From: an uncultured Coriobacteriaceae bacterium | Lineage (GTDB): Bacteria > Actinomycetota > Coriobacteriia > Coriobacteriales > Atopobiaceae | Assembly (NCBI GenBank): GCA_947367165.1 | Contig: CANBCO010000026.1 | Coordinates: forward strand, 1-6,225 | Reading direction: 5' to 3' | Length of the DNA: 6,225 nucleotides | Shown: positions 1 to 5,419 of the stretch, in pieces | Layout of the letters: each line of letters begins with the position of its first letter | Position numbering within the stretch: position 1 is the first letter of the stretch | The notes under the pieces: generated by a model | Told to the model about the DNA's origin: nothing | Database searches by the model: none | The model's input: the letters and a program-made list of their open reading frames with translations, nothing else | Translations under genes and position numbers: made by a program

Positions 1-49
1 AGGCAAACAAAGCAATAAGGAGAAGCTCAGTGTCTCCAATTCCAAACAA
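1..49 (-). CDS. TatA/TatB-like Sec-independent translocase subunit (5' end only, cut by window edge)
   Basis: Reading leftward from a TTG at 49-47, the frame gives MFGIGDTELLLIALFA and then runs off the window. This resembles the N-terminus of TatA/TatB proteins: a short Met-Phe-Gly-Ile-Gly start, an acidic residue at position 8 (Glu8, as in TatB and many TatA-like proteins) and the start of a single hydrophobic helix. The diagnostic Phe-Gly-Pro hinge and amphipathic helix lie outside the window, so TatA and TatB cannot be told apart. The start is constrained: the same frame has a TAG stop at 76-74 and no ATG or GTG between that stop and the TTG. The TTG lies 4 bases after the STAS stop codon, which suggests translational coupling in one operon. 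No strong Shine-Dalgarno is visible (GGTAAG only). Family members insert in the membrane and form the pore or recognition element for folded Tat substrates. Confidence 0.6.
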   Translation of the reverse strand, partial: MFGIGDTELLLIALFA

Positions 50-53
50 AAGC

Positions 54-383
54 TTACCGTTCGCCGCCGTTTTCTATGTTAAATTCTGACACAACGCCTA
101 GCAGGGTAAAAACGCGCAATACTGGACGTTGTGGATTGCTCACTTTGAGATGATAGCCTTTTTCCTCGGCTTTTTTAGAAGCAGCCATTAAAACACCAAT
201 TCCTGTTGAGTCAATATAAGGCACCCCAGCCATGTCAACTTCGATGGTGTCTATGGCATCGTTTGCCAAAAGCTCATCAAAAGCATTGGTGAGGTCTTGC
301 GCATTTGCAACGTCAACCTCGCCCTCTACCAAAAAACGCGCAACATTATCTACTGCAGGCTGTACTGTAATGGTGAGGCTCAT
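54..383 (-). CDS. Single-domain STAS protein, anti-sigma factor antagonist family
   Basis: This 109-residue protein is the length of a lone STAS domain (SpoIIAA/RsbV family). The sequence shows the typical order: a beta strand with GEVDVANA (residues 21-28, compare GELD in SpoIIAA), the VDMAGVPYIDSTGIGVL core (49-65) and a C-terminal VLRVFTLLGV segment (88-97). Ser59 in the DSTG motif is the position phosphorylated by the anti-sigma kinase in characterised relatives. In that family the unphosphorylated form binds the kinase and releases a sigma factor. No RsbW/SpoIIAB-type kinase or sigma factor is in the window, so the partner is unknown; it could also act as a STAS scaffold outside a sigma cascade. 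The ATG start has a good ribosome site, GAAAGGA at 396-390, 6 bases upstream. It lies 30 bp downstream of the TPR gene and 4 bp upstream of the Tat-like gene, so co-transcription is likely. Confidence 0.88.
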   Translation of the reverse strand: MSLTITVQPAVDNVARFLVEGEVDVANAQDLTNAFDELLANDAIDTIEVDMAGVPYIDSTGIGVLMAASKKAEEKGYHLKVSNPQRPVLRVFTLLGVVSEFNIENGGER

Positions 384-413
384 ATGTTATCCTTTCATCT
401 TGGACGACGCCTT

Positions 414-1388
414 TTAGGAAGAACTCGAGTCTGAGGTAGTGTTGGAGGAAGTATCGCTTCCCGAGTCGCTGCTTGAAGTCTCAATCTTGTGTACTCTAAA
501 AGCAGCCACGCTTGCAAAATTGCTCGATGTATCACTTGCTGGATCTGCGCCTTGCCAGAAATTACACTTTAAAATCAAAGCCTCTGGTCCTCCCGTATCT
601 GACTGCTTTTTCTTGCGAAGAGCTTGCAAACGCTGCACTGCCCAACTTCTATAATTTGAAGCAGAAGAATCTTTTGAGTTCACTACTTTTTCAAACGCAA
701 GCATAGCCTTGTCGCTTTCTGAATCATTCTCATACAGCATACCTAGCTGTGCCCAGGCGCTCGCATAATTCGCTTTATTTCCCAAATCCTCTAACTGCTG
801 CTTAGCCTCATCGTTTTTCTCAAGCGACTTATTTGCCATAGCACGATTAAGTGCCGCAGTCTTCTCATCAGTAGTATCAAAATCATTGCCCGTTGCGTCT
901 AAATACGTTGTGTACTCATCAATCGCTTTTTGATATAAGTCGTTTGCAAAATTTTTCTTGTCATCATCGCTACTGGCATAGCTGCTCGCTTTTCCAGCCC
1001 AATTGTAATAATTGGTTGCAAGGTCATACATAGCCTGCGTATCATTACTGTCTTTGTCGAGCTTGGCTTGCTGTTCGTCTACTAAGGGCTGATACTTGTC
1101 TTGCGCCTCTTCATAGCTCGTAGGCTCATCAGAATTGCTAGAAGAGCTGGAAGAACTCTTATTAATGATTGAAGAGAGCGAAGGAAGTAAGATAGAGACA
1201 ACCATGACCACCGAAACCACAATAATGGCGATTTCTTTTCCCGTACGCTTCTTCTTGTCCTTTTTCTTTATCTTTGCAGCTTTTTCTTCTGCACGAGCCA
1301 CACGCTTTGCAGCGGCTCTTTTTTGCTGTTGTGCGTTGAGCTTATTGCCCTTATTTTTCTTTTTTTGCGCATCGCTTTTTTGCGCCAT
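414..1388 (-). CDS. Membrane-anchored TPR-repeat protein with Lys-rich N-terminus and Ser-rich tail
   Basis: The 324-residue protein has four visible parts. Residues 1-52 are very rich in Lys, Ala and Arg and should be cytoplasmic. Residues 53-75 form one transmembrane helix (IAIIVVSVVMVVSILLP...). Residues 78-86 are a Ser linker. Residues 105-260 are helical with TPR-like pairs, clearest at 117-166 (AMYDLATNYYNW ... YQKAIDEYTTYL), 179-203 and 209-238 (ASAWAQLGMLYEND ... AMLAFEKVV). The tail from 302 is almost only Ser, Thr, Asp and Asn. Positive-inside charge predicts the TPR part outside the cell. TPRs bind proteins; no catalytic motif is present. Residues 266-300, with the only Cys (275), match nothing I recognise. 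The ATG has GAAAGGA at 1400-1394, 5 bases upstream, and a TATAAT box at 1424-1419. It heads the operon with the STAS and Tat-like genes. Specific function unknown. Confidence 0.85.
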   Translation of the reverse strand: MAQKSDAQKKKNKGNKLNAQQQKRAAAKRVARAEEKAAKIKKKDKKKRTGKEIAIIVVSVVMVVSILLPSLSSIINKSSSSSSSNSDEPTSYEEAQDKYQPLVDEQQAKLDKDSNDTQAMYDLATNYYNWAGKASSYASSDDDKKNFANDLYQKAIDEYTTYLDATGNDFDTTDEKTAALNRAMANKSLEKNDEAKQQLEDLGNKANYASAWAQLGMLYENDSESDKAMLAFEKVVNSKDSSASNYRSWAVQRLQALRKKKQSDTGGPEALILKCNFWQGADPASDTSSNFASVAAFRVHKIETSSSDSGSDTSSNTTSDSSSS

Positions 1389-1393
1389 GAAAA

Positions 1394-1400
1394 TCCTTTC
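1394..1400 (-). promoter_or_regulatory. Ribosome binding site of the TPR gene
   Basis: GAAAGGA ends 5 bases before the ATG at 1388-1386. The same heptamer precedes the STAS ATG (396-390), and GAAAGG precedes the upstream aspS start, so this seems to be a local house style of Shine-Dalgarno. It supports the chosen starts. Confidence 0.7.
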
Positions 1401-1418
1401 AATAATTGGTAGCGATAT

Positions 1419-1424
1419 ATTATA
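1419..1424 (-). promoter_or_regulatory. Probable -10 box (TATAAT) for the TPR-STAS-Tat operon
   Basis: On the minus strand a perfect TATAAT lies 31 bp upstream of the TPR start codon, in the divergent intergenic stretch. The matching -35 position (1442-1447) reads TGCAAA, a poor fit to TTGACA, so the -35 is weak or an activator helps. The consensus -10 and its position make a promoter likely, but A/T-rich intergenic DNA yields such hexamers by chance. Confidence 0.45.
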
Positions 1425-1426
1425 CT
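1421..1426 (+). promoter_or_regulatory. Possible -10 box (TATACT) for the aminotransferase gene
   Basis: TATACT (5 of 6 to consensus) on the plus strand overlaps the minus-strand TATAAT box. Transcription would begin near 1432-1434, giving a leader of about 58 bases before the ATG at 1492. The best -35 candidate, TTTCAA at 1397-1402 with an 18-bp spacer, is weak. If both boxes are used, the two divergent promoters compete for the same DNA. Confidence 0.33.
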
Positions 1427-1491
1427 AAACATTTAAGGTGCTTTGCAGAGTACAAAAAAGTATTTGCAATTTCTTCACGATTGGACCTAAG

Positions 1492-2769
1492 ATGAATTAC
1501 TATAAAACGCTTTCTAAAGAAGCTCTCGCAGCCGAGAAAAGCGCATTAGAATCCGCTTACGCCGCGGCTTGTTTGGCCAAGCTGAACCTTGACATGAGCC
1601 GCGGAAAACCAAGCGAAGAGCAGCTTGATTTGTCGCGCGGGCTTCTTGATGAGCTTTCAAGCACCAGCGAGCTTGTGATTGACGGACAAAACGCTGGTAA
1701 TTATGGCTGCCCGGAAGGTCTCCGTGTTGCAAGGCAACTTTTTGGTGAACTTCTCGGCGTGAACAAAGACCAAGTTTTAGTAAGCGGCTCTTCGAGTTTA
1801 AACCTCATGTTTGACGTGCTCAGTCACGGTTTTGTACGCGGTATGCAAGGTGAAAGTCCGTGGTCAAAACAGAGTCAGGCACATCGTTTGCGCTGGCTTT
1901 GTCCGGCTCCTGGCTATGATAGACATTTTGCGTTAAGCGACTACTTTGGATTTGAAAATGTGGCCGTTACCATGAGAGATACTGGGCCTGATATGGATGC
2001 GGTAGAAGACCTGGTAAAAGACCCCTCAGTTAAAGGAATATGGTGTGTACCTCGCTTTTCTAATCCAACAGGCATCGTATACAGCGATGAGGTGGTAAAA
2101 CGTTTTGCCGCGCTTAAACCTGCGGCTTCAGACTTTAGGATACTTTGGGATAACGCCTACTGTGTCCACGCATTTTATGATAATGCGCCTCAAGTAGCAA
2201 ATATCTTTGAATACGTGGGCACAAAAGATCTGGTATACAGCTTTGCTTCAACGAGCAAAATTACCTTTGCTGGAGCAGGCATTGCGTGTATAGCTGCAAG
2301 TAAGCACGACTTGGCAGATGTAATGGTTTCTACAGGCATTGAACGGGTTTGCTCGGATAAAATAAGTCAACTTGCGCACGCCCTCTATTTGCCTGACCGC
2401 ACTCGTATAGAAGCACATATGAAACAAATTGCAGAGGTGTTACGCCCCAAGTTTTCCCTTGTAGAAGAAGTACTTTCGCGAGAATTAGGCCCCCTTGACA
2501 TCGCACAGTGGACACACCCTCAAGGCGGCTATTTTGTGAGCTTTGATGGAGAGCGTGGGTCTGCAAAAGAGATTGTAAAGCTTTGCAAAGACGCAGGGCT
2601 GCAACTTACCAATGCGGGGGCTACCTGGCCAGGCGGCTTTGATGCGGCAGATACCAATATCCGTATTGCCCCAAGCTATCCTTCGCTAGAGGAGCTTTCG
2701 CGCGCACTTGATCTTTTTGTACTTTGCACAAAATTGCAGGCAGCACGTGCGGCATTGCGCGCTTTGTAA
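1492..2769 (+). CDS. PLP-dependent aminotransferase, PF12897 / Rv3722c-like aspartate aminotransferase
   Basis: This 425-residue fold-type I PLP enzyme matches the subfamily of Mycobacterium tuberculosis Rv3722c, an aspartate aminotransferase (oxaloacetate + glutamate to aspartate + 2-oxoglutarate). Hallmarks: LDMSRGKPSEEQLDLS near the start (Asp34-Lys39), SGSSSLNLMFD, CPAPGYDRHF, the RFSNPTG loop with Asn191, Asp220 and Tyr223 in WDNAYCVH (cofactor N1 and O3' contacts), STSK with Lys256 as the Schiff-base lysine followed by ITFAGAG, and Arg391 in NIRIAPSYP for the substrate carboxylate. All key residues are present and length is normal, so it should be active in the cytoplasm. I chose the ATG at 1492 because relatives begin about 33 residues before the DMSRGKPS motif; a GTG at 1438 would add an 18-residue Cys/Phe-rich extension with no family support. 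The ribosome site is weak (GGA at 1483-1485). It converges on the HAD gene 13 bp away. Substrate is inferred from the family; a broader aromatic or alanine specificity is possible. Confidence 0.9.
   Translation: MNYYKTLSKEALAAEKSALESAYAAACLAKLNLDMSRGKPSEEQLDLSRGLLDELSSTSELVIDGQNAGNYGCPEGLRVARQLFGELLGVNKDQVLVSGSSSLNLMFDVLSHGFVRGMQGESPWSKQSQAHRLRWLCPAPGYDRHFALSDYFGFENVAVTMRDTGPDMDAVEDLVKDPSVKGIWCVPRFSNPTGIVYSDEVVKRFAALKPAASDFRILWDNAYCVHAFYDNAPQVANIFEYVGTKDLVYSFASTSKITFAGAGIACIAASKHDLADVMVSTGIERVCSDKISQLAHALYLPDRTRIEAHMKQIAEVLRPKFSLVEEVLSRELGPLDIAQWTHPQGGYFVSFDGERGSAKEIVKLCKDAGLQLTNAGATWPGGFDAADTNIRIAPSYPSLEELSRALDLFVLCTKLQAARAALRAL
1531..1545 (+). repeat. Copy 1 of the dispersed GCCGAGAAA motif (in aminotransferase)
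   Basis: Reads GCCGAGAAAAGCGCA, the 9-base core plus 6 flanking bases that match the local consensus ASCRCC at five of six. It encodes Ala-Glu-Lys-Ser-Ala, residues 14-18 of the aminotransferase. Confidence 0.5.
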
Positions 2770-2782
2770 GAGTTGCGAGCGG

Positions 2783-3436
2783 CTAGAGTCTAAGCTTTTT
2801 TAAAAAACTTCTAAGCTCTTCTGGCGTATCGACTATCTGGGTTGCACCTGCTTCCTTAAGTTGCTGCCTGGTTCTAAAACCCCAACTAACGCCTACAAAA
2901 GGAACTTCTGCAGCACGGGCGCACGCCACATCGGTCTCTGAGTCTCCCACAAAGATGGCGTCTTGTGGCGCGACACCAAGCTTTGCAAGTGCCATAACCG
3001 TACTTTCTGGATGTGGCTTTCTAGGAACCTCTTCAAGCTGACCTTGCACAAACAAAAACGCGTTTGGAAAATAAGCCGATACGAGTGCTTTTGTTGCAGC
3101 ATCTGGCTTGTTTGAAACAACCGCCAGCTTAATGCCTTGTGCACAAAGCTCTTTTATCACATCGCCAAGACCAGTAAATTCCTGGGTGCACTCGCCCATG
3201 TGCTTCATATAATAGGCTCGGAAGTCTTCTAATACGGCGGTTTTCTCGGCTGGTGTTACAGAAGAAGGCGTGGCAAGGTCAATGAGCACATATACGCCGT
3301 TTCCTACCATTTTTAGCACGTCTTGCGTGGTATGCGTGGGTAGACCACGCTTTGCCAAGGCATAATTAACCGCTGAAGCAAGGTCCTTTGCTGTATCGAG
3401 TAGCGTTCCGTCAAGATCAAATATAACTGCCTGCAT
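2783..3436 (-). CDS. HAD-superfamily hydrolase, phosphoglycolate phosphatase-like
   Basis: This 217-residue protein has all four HAD motifs: motif I DLDGT with nucleophile Asp7 and acid/base Asp9; motif II VVSN with Ser108; motif III Lys140 in RKPHPE; motif IV GDSETD with Asp165 and Asp169 for Mg2+. A helical C1 cap sits at about residues 15-80, with KMVGNG at 42-47 as in Gph/PpaX proteins. Such enzymes dephosphorylate small metabolites, typically 2-phosphoglycolate; pyrophosphatase (PpaX) or sugar-phosphate activity cannot be excluded. It should be cytoplasmic. The start is set by a perfect AGGAGG at 3450-3445, 8 bases before the ATG at 3436-3434, giving the standard N-terminus MQAVIFDLDGT. 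A longer in-frame ATG at 3499 would overlap aspS and add a 21-residue tail not seen in the family. It diverges from aspS (56 bp) and converges with the aminotransferase. Copy 2 of the GCCGAGAAA motif lies inside it. Confidence 0.88.
   Translation of the reverse strand: MQAVIFDLDGTLLDTAKDLASAVNYALAKRGLPTHTTQDVLKMVGNGVYVLIDLATPSSVTPAEKTAVLEDFRAYYMKHMGECTQEFTGLGDVIKELCAQGIKLAVVSNKPDAATKALVSAYFPNAFLFVQGQLEEVPRKPHPESTVMALAKLGVAPQDAIFVGDSETDVACARAAEVPFVGVSWGFRTRQQLKEAGATQIVDTPEELRSFLKKLRL
3236..3250 (-). repeat. Copy 2 of the dispersed GCCGAGAAA motif (in HAD gene)
   Basis: On the minus strand reads GCCGAGAAAACCGCC and encodes Ala-Glu-Lys-Thr-Ala (residues 63-67) of the HAD protein. It is identical over all 15 bases to the copy at 3697-3711 in aspS, though the two genes are unrelated and on opposite strands. 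Confidence 0.55.
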
Positions 3437-3444
3437 GCTTAAAA

Positions 3445-3450
3445 CCTCCT
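3445..3450 (-). promoter_or_regulatory. Perfect Shine-Dalgarno (AGGAGG) fixing the HAD start
   Basis: AGGAGG ends 8 bases before the ATG at 3436-3434. It is the strongest ribosome site in the window and decides for the 217-residue form over the longer in-frame start at 3499. Confidence 0.85.
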
Positions 3451-3456
3451 TTACGC

Positions 3457-3463
3457 TATGATA
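3457..3463. promoter_or_regulatory. Possible overlapping divergent -10 boxes between HAD gene and aspS
   Basis: The 56-bp gap between the two divergent starts must hold both promoters or their 3' parts. TATGAT (3457-3462, plus) and TATCAT (3463-3458, minus) are overlapping 5-of-6 matches to a -10 box. No convincing -35 is seen on either side, and the -35 for aspS would fall inside the HAD coding start. I see no T-box or other amino-acid-responsive leader before aspS; the space is too short for one. Confidence 0.28.
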
Positions 3464-3492
3464 AAAGAAGTAATGAGCAAAGAAAGGCGACA

Positions 3493-5289
3493 ATGACAAC
3501 TTCTAAGGATGCAAATATGTGCGAGAATGTGAACGCAGATTTTACTAAACGAACGCACAAATGTGGCGATGTTGATGCGAGCCTTATTGGACAAGAGGTC
3601 GTGGTGTATGGCTGGATTGCAAAACAACGCGACCTTGGAGGGCGTATTTTTGCCGACCTAAGAGATCGTTCTGGTTTGCTTCAACTTGCCTTTGATGCCG
3701 AGAAAACCGCCCCTGACCTTTACCACCTGGCAGAAACACTTAGAAGCGAGTGGTGTATCTGTGCGCGCGGAACTGTTCTAGCGCGTCCTGGTGACATGGT
3801 AAACCGCGACATGAAAACGGGCGAGGTAGAGGTCTTTGTTGAAGACTTGTACGTTTTAAACAAAAGCGAGTTGCCGCCTTTTCACATTGAAGACGGTGTG
3901 GACGCAAGTGAAGATTTGCGTCTTACCTGGCGTTATTTGGATTTACGAAGGCCTAAAATGCAAGCTAATTTGGCGCTTCGTGACTCGTTTGTCTTTGCGC
4001 TGAGAGAGGCTTTGCACAAGTCAGGTTTTCTAGATATTGAAACGCCTATCCTGGGAAAATCTACACCAGAGGGTGCGCGCGACTTTTTGGTTCCTTCGCG
4101 CCTGCAGCGTGGTGAGTGGTACGCGTTGCCACAGTCTCCTCAGCTGTTTAAAGAGTTGCTCATGGTGGCTGGGTGTGACCGCTATTACCAAATTGCGCGC
4201 TGTTTTAGAGATGAGGATTTGCGCGCCGATCGTCAGCCTGAGTTTACCCAGGTAGACCTTGAAATGAGCTTTGTAGACGCTGACGAAGTGATGAGCTGCG
4301 TGGAACGCGTGTTGCGGCCAGCTTTTGCCTCCGTTGGAGTGACGCTTCCAGATGAGGTGGAGCATATGTCGTACTGGGACGCCATGGACACCTATGGCTC
4401 CGACAAGCCCGATACTCGCTTTGCAATGCACCTTCACGACGTGACTGAGTTGGTTGCAAAGAGCCCGTTTAAGGTTTTCTCGGAAACGGTGGCACAAGGT
4501 GGCGTGGTACGAGCAGTGTGTGCAAAAGGCGCGGGCGTCTGGGGGCGCTCTAAAATCGACAAACTTGCCGAGGTTGCAAAAGCTTACGGCGCAAAAGGGC
4601 TTGTGTGGTTTGCGCGTAAAGAAGACGGTAGTTTGCAGTCGCCAAGCGCGAAGTTTATGGAGCCATCCGAGGTAGATGCCGTTTTGCATGCTTGTGCTGC
4701 CGAGAAAGGCGACCTCGTGTTACTCGTAGCAGATACACGCCTTATCGCTGATACTGCAGCAGGTGCGCTCAGGCTTCATTTGGCAGATGAACTTGGCATC
4801 GAGCGACGTGGGCATAGCTTTTTATGGGTTGTAAACTTTCCTATGTTTGAGTATGACGCTGAGGCCGGGCGCTATGTGGCCCAGCATCACCCCTTTACGC
4901 TTCCGCGTGACTGGGAAAAGTTTGCAGAAGATCCGCTTTTGGTGGGCTCGTATACGTATGACTTTGTGATGGATGGGTGCGAAGCCGGTGGAGGCGGATT
5001 GCGTATTCACACCGCCGATTTGCAGCTTGAAGTGTTGCGCGCGCTTGGTTTTAGCGAAAAAGATGCTCGTGAGCAGTTTGGATTTTTGCTTACAGCGCTT
5101 TCCTTTGGAGCGCCTCCTATGGGCGGCTTTGCGCTGGGACTTGATCGCGTCTGCATGCTCTGTGCAGGAGCGGATTCTATTAGAGATGTGATGGCGTTTC
5201 CCAAAACTACGAGCGGATCAGACCTTATGATGGATGCGCCAGCTCAGGTAAGTGAGGCACAGCTTGGCGAGTTAGGTCTGAGCGAATAA
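3493..5289 (+). CDS. aspS: Aspartyl-tRNA synthetase
   Basis: A 598-residue bacterial-type class IIb AspRS, the usual length. It ligates aspartate to tRNA-Asp with ATP in the cytoplasm. Order: N-terminal OB-fold anticodon domain (about 20-125; YGWIAKQRDLGGRIFADLRDR); catalytic core with STPEGARDF (190-198), motif 2 ARCFRDEDLRADRQPEFTQ (Arg239-Asp240-Glu241) and LRLTWRYLDLRRPKM before it; the bacterial GAD insertion (about 300-420); motif 3 GFALGLDR with Arg552, then TTSGSDLMMDAP. Leu48 in RDLGG sits where some non-discriminating AspRSs have His, so I lean to a tRNA-Asp-specific enzyme (inference from memory of that literature). Two starts are plausible: ATG 3493 with GAAAGG 5 bases upstream (used here), and ATG 3517 (Met9) with AAGGA 7 bases upstream. 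Both leave the fold intact. It is the sole gene of its unit and carries two GCCGAGAAA copies. Confidence 0.97.
   Translation: MTTSKDANMCENVNADFTKRTHKCGDVDASLIGQEVVVYGWIAKQRDLGGRIFADLRDRSGLLQLAFDAEKTAPDLYHLAETLRSEWCICARGTVLARPGDMVNRDMKTGEVEVFVEDLYVLNKSELPPFHIEDGVDASEDLRLTWRYLDLRRPKMQANLALRDSFVFALREALHKSGFLDIETPILGKSTPEGARDFLVPSRLQRGEWYALPQSPQLFKELLMVAGCDRYYQIARCFRDEDLRADRQPEFTQVDLEMSFVDADEVMSCVERVLRPAFASVGVTLPDEVEHMSYWDAMDTYGSDKPDTRFAMHLHDVTELVAKSPFKVFSETVAQGGVVRAVCAKGAGVWGRSKIDKLAEVAKAYGAKGLVWFARKEDGSLQSPSAKFMEPSEVDAVLHACAAEKGDLVLLVADTRLIADTAAGALRLHLADELGIERRGHSFLWVVNFPMFEYDAEAGRYVAQHHPFTLPRDWEKFAEDPLLVGSYTYDFVMDGCEAGGGGLRIHTADLQLEVLRALGFSEKDAREQFGFLLTALSFGAPPMGGFALGLDRVCMLCAGADSIRDVMAFPKTTSGSDLMMDAPAQVSEAQLGELGLSE
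3697..3711 (+). repeat. Copy 3 of the dispersed GCCGAGAAA motif (in aspS)
   Basis: GCCGAGAAAACCGCC, encoding Ala-Glu-Lys-Thr-Ala (residues 69-73) in the anticodon-binding domain. It matches copy 2 over 15 bases. Confidence 0.55.
4699..4713 (+). repeat. Copy 4 of the dispersed GCCGAGAAA motif (in aspS)
   Basis: GCCGAGAAAGGCGAC, encoding Ala-Glu-Lys-Gly-Asp in the GAD region of AspRS. The 9-base core is exact; of the six flanking bases it keeps S, C, R and the final C of the consensus. Confidence 0.48.
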
Positions 5290-5296
5290 TCTTTCA

Positions 5297-5337
5297 GCCG
5301 AGAAACCCACCAGCGTTTACTAGGTGCTTTTCTCGGC
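5297..5337 (+). terminator. Hairpin after aspS built from an inverted pair of GCCGAGAAA motifs (probable terminator)
   Basis: GCCGAGAAA (5297-5305) pairs perfectly with TTTCTCGGC (5329-5337). After a 2x2 internal loop a second stem forms, CACC (5308-5311) with GGTG (5323-5326), closing an 11-base loop. The hairpin begins 7 bases after the aspS stop codon and lies between two convergent genes, so it could serve both strands. Neither side has the long T-run of a classic intrinsic terminator (the plus strand continues GGATTTGG), so termination may be weak or the hairpin may mainly protect the 3' end. Both arms are copies of the dispersed motif: GCCGAGAAACCCACC and, inverted, GCCGAGAAAAGCACC. Confidence 0.6.
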
Positions 5338-5346
5338 GGATTTGGA

Positions 5347-5399
5347 AGTACTACAGGCAGTAACGTGCCAGCTGCGTAGCACTACAGAAGGAACGTGCC
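5347..5399 (+). repeat. Imperfect tandem direct repeat in the aspS/hydrogenase convergent gap
   Basis: Two copies start about 31 bp apart: 5347-5369 begins AGTACTACAG and ends AACGTGCC; 5378-5399 begins AGCACTACAG and ends AACGTGCC. They share ACTACAG and AACGTGCC, and copy 2 is one base shorter. The region can also fold: CTAC (5351-5354) with GTAG (5376-5379) and GCAG (5357-5360) with CTGC (5372-5375). No ORF or promoter is evident. It could hold the 3' end signal for the hydrogenase transcript or be a decayed intergenic repeat. The rest of 5338-5419 shows nothing else recognisable. Confidence 0.5.
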
Positions 5400-5419
5400 C
5401 GCCTGCAACTTTAGGTAAG

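Noticed and set aside
1438..1491. GTG at 1438 as the start of the aminotransferase
   Set aside because: It would add 18 residues with no counterpart in the family, lacks a Shine-Dalgarno and would start almost at the predicted transcription start. ATG 1492 gives the family-typical N-terminus.
2792..2810. A/T palindrome as an intrinsic terminator
   Set aside because: The stem is almost all A-T with a bulged C and no GC part, so it should be too weak for a standard terminator; kept only as an observation.
3437..3499. Longer HAD protein starting at 3499
   Set aside because: It would overlap the aspS start, and a perfect AGGAGG sits in front of the internal ATG at 3436 that begins the standard DLDGT N-terminus.
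4030..4689. Long open frame (219 codons) on the minus strand within aspS
   Set aside because: It is antisense to a clearly conserved gene, has no recognisable family, and its basic, Cys/His-rich composition is typical of a reverse-frame shadow of high-GC codon positions.
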